This document shows positions 62,612 through 64,000 of a DNA stretch of 64,000 bases, one piece after another. Under the pieces are notes generated by a model. The model did no database searches and was not told the DNA's origin. It saw only the letters and a list, made by a program, of their open reading frames with translations. A program made the position numbers and the translations under genes. Numbering within the stretch: the stretch's first letter is position 1; the number at the start of each line of letters is the position of its first letter. Origin of the DNA: Chitinophaga skermanii (GTDB lineage: Bacteria > Bacteroidota > Bacteroidia > Chitinophagales > Chitinophagaceae); NCBI RefSeq assembly GCF_003259335.1, contig NZ_QLLL01000006.1, forward strand, positions 186,001 to 250,000, in the 5' to 3' direction.

Positions 62612-63137
62612 TTTTGTCTTGCAAACGGTGGGGGTATAAGTATGGTTCGGGTATGTATAGTTAATATAAATCCTATTTGTTACTTTCTTTGCTTCTCCAA
62701 AGAAAGTAACCAAAGAAAGGAGGAAAAACGGCGAAAGACTGCGTCGCCGTTTTATCGGGATGTCGATGGGGCTTTGGTGCTACTGTGGTGAATGGCGTTA
62801 GGTCTTTGGGGGGCGTGTTGTGTTGGGGTGTGGTTTGTTGTTGTTGGGGTTATGTTCGCTTGGGAGCAAGAGAATAATTGATTTTTCTAATTTAGTGTTT
62901 ACGTAGTGAAATATATACACATGAAAAGTATACAACTGAATTTCTCGTCCATCCTATGTAATGCAATGCTTTTCTACATGGATAATTATGTGTGTTGGAT
63001 AATGAAGAAAGTATGCATTTTGTGGAGAAAATCGTTTGGACTACTTACTGGGGTTTTAATGTACAATATTGCGAGGTTATTTACTTGTGTTTAGGGAAAT
63101 GTAATGGGGGGATGCTAGGTGCATCCCCTTGTAATAT
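62612..63137. other. intergenic region holding repeat copy B
   Basis: About 525 bases. It contains the dispersed two-hairpin element at 62682-62787 followed by GT-rich sequence very like that after copy A; from about 62870 to 63137 no feature was recognised. A 62-codon frame at 62906 has no protein-like character. Confidence 0.5.
62682..62787 (+). repeat. dispersed two-hairpin element, copy B
   Basis: Hairpin 1 ACTTTCTTTG (62682-62691) with CAAAGAAAGT (62698-62707); hairpin 2 AAAACGGCG (62725-62733) with CGCCGTTTT (62745-62753); then TATCGGGATGTCGATGGGGC and TACTGTG. Same layout as copy A at 34119. Confidence 0.8.
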
Positions 63138-64000
63138 TTAGTCTTTATAATCGCTTACCGTACGTTTCTTTGGAATGGGTTCGCTATGTAAAGTGGGTGT
63201 TGTTGGATTGTAGTAGTAGATATTGGCTTCATCGAAAAGTGGGAACTGGCGTTCTAGCTTTTGTAGGAAGGCTGGGTAATCTTTTTGGGATGGAGGTGTC
63301 CAGGACATTTCGGCGAAGGCGCAAATGCGGGGGAACAGAAGGTAATCGAGGCGTTCGTTGTTGGACACTGTTTCAGTCCATAGGTTGGCTTGCACGCCTT
63401 TGATGAGGTATTGTTGATTGGGTTTCGCCAAGGATAGTGGAGAGAATTGGTATACTTCTTCCAGTGGATTATAGCGTTTGTTCCATTTACGGCCGTGGCG
63501 ATGGGTACTGTCTTGTACGAAATCGAAGTATAATGGTAGGCGGGGACAAATAACTGTACTATATCCTTTTTGAAGGGCTAATTCGAGTTGTTGGGGTTTG
63601 TCGTGACGCCACCAGTAGATGATTGTTTTTTCGCGCGGTAGATCAGCTTCTGCCATTTCATCCCAGGCAAGTACTTTTGCTTGGAGAGACATGATGGTAT
63701 CGGCCATGCGCTGCATGAAATAGTTTTCGACTGCTTTTAAATCCTTTAGTTGTTTGCGTTGCATTAATTGTTGAATGGCTGGGTCTTTCGGCCATTCTTC
63801 GTTGCCATAGCTTACTTCGTCTCCACCAATGTGGAGCATGCGAGAAGGGAAAAGTGTATTGGCTTCACGGAGAATATTGGTAAGATAATCGTATGTTTCT
63901 TCTTTTGCTGGGTTGAAGGTAAACATAGGATGTGCTTTCGAACCACCTCCGCTATATTGTGGGTACGCTTTATTAGCGGCAGTAGCATGACCGGGCATGT
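63138..64000 (-). CDS. GH20 beta-N-acetylhexosaminidase, C-terminal part
   Basis: About 287 residues; the gene continues beyond the window. MPGHATA is the internal (E/D)MPGH motif of GH20, and HIGGDEVSYGN carries the catalytic Asp-Glu pair (substrate-assisted mechanism). VLAWDEMAEADL, TIIYWWRHD and LWTETVSNNERLDYLLFPRICAFAEMSW are further conserved strands. It removes terminal GlcNAc or GalNAc from glycans, probably in the periplasm; a signal peptide would lie outside the window. Confidence 0.92.
   Translation of the reverse strand, partial: MPGHATAANKAYPQYSGGGSKAHPMFTFNPAKEETYDYLTNILREANTLFPSRMLHIGGDEVSYGNEEWPKDPAIQQLMQRKQLKDLKAVENYFMQRMADTIMSLQAKVLAWDEMAEADLPREKTIIYWWRHDKPQQLELALQKGYSTVICPRLPLYFDFVQDSTHRHGRKWNKRYNPLEEVYQFSPLSLAKPNQQYLIKGVQANLWTETVSNNERLDYLLFPRICAFAEMSWTPPSQKDYPAFLQKLERQFPLFDEANIYYYNPTTPTLHSEPIPKKRTVSDYKD

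Noticed and set aside
62906..63094. A 62-codon open frame between the repeat and GH20.
   Set aside because: No family likeness, odd composition and no promoter; treated as chance.

Overview
The window looks like a chromosomal segment of a member of the Bacteroidota, most likely the Chitinophagaceae. Evidence seen directly: two SusC/SusD-type loci, a hybrid two-component system with a periplasmic propeller sensor, a SusR-like regulator, outer-membrane barrels, lipoproteins with C at positions 17-24, and several promoters that match the Bacteroidota -33/-7 pattern (TTTG or TTG, about 19-21 nt, TAnnTTTG). The species cannot be named from the sequence alone.

Layout. 1-911: start of a fabF-like ketoacyl synthase gene and a divergent HxlR-family regulator sharing face-to-face overlapping promoters. 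1.1-3.2 kb: a stand-alone response regulator convergent with a PAS histidine kinase. 3.4 kb: tRNA-Leu(UAA) with clear promoter and terminator, then a small secreted protein flanked by two copies of almost the same terminator. 4.2-8.8 kb: an acyltransferase, a GRDP-like membrane protein with a Cys/Gly/Ser-rich tail, and an outer-membrane barrel receptor. 9.0-13.2 kb: LytS/LytTR-type two-component pair, a Nei-like DNA glycosylase, a DUF72 protein and an esterase. 13.8-18.6 kb: GH97 (SusB-type) alpha-glucosidase, an NAD(P)-dependent dehydrogenase, a small membrane protein and an AraC regulator.

18.9-38.4 kb is a mannan utilisation locus. A hybrid two-component sensor/regulator precedes a GH5-like surface or periplasmic hydrolase and a cysteine-rich lipoprotein. 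Convergent to these is a SusC-SusD-lipoprotein-GH26 mannanase-omptin-like barrel operon. Divergent from susC is a GH130 phosphorylase-GPH symporter-epimerase operon. Together these give a complete inferred route: mannan is cut by GH26, mannobiose is imported, epimerised at the reducing end to mannosyl-glucose, then phosphorolysed to mannose-1-phosphate and glucose.

38.5-48.5 kb holds a pirin-like protein and a starch (Sus-like) operon, SusC-SusD-SusE-GH13, with a SusR-like regulator gene just upstream. 48.7-57.3 kb is mixed housekeeping: VOC protein, Dps, P-type ATPase, pirin, small acetyltransferase, an unrecognised secreted protein, an AraC regulator, a lipoprotein and a TIM-barrel protein. 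57.5-62.6 kb is a vitamin B12 uptake operon: a cobalamin riboswitch with a textbook promoter, then a BtuB-like receptor, a BtuG-like propeller lipoprotein and a PKD-domain surface lipoprotein. The window ends inside a GH20 hexosaminidase gene.

Most genes are recognisable families and no clear new enzyme or defence system is visible. The least explained structures are non-coding: a 10-bp-periodic TGCCG array with in-phase A/T tracts at about 25.8-26.1 kb, a dispersed two-hairpin element with a compensatory base-pair change (34.1 and 62.7 kb), a heptamer tandem repeat upstream of the mannan susC, and about 11-bp-phased AACATT repeats upstream of GH97.
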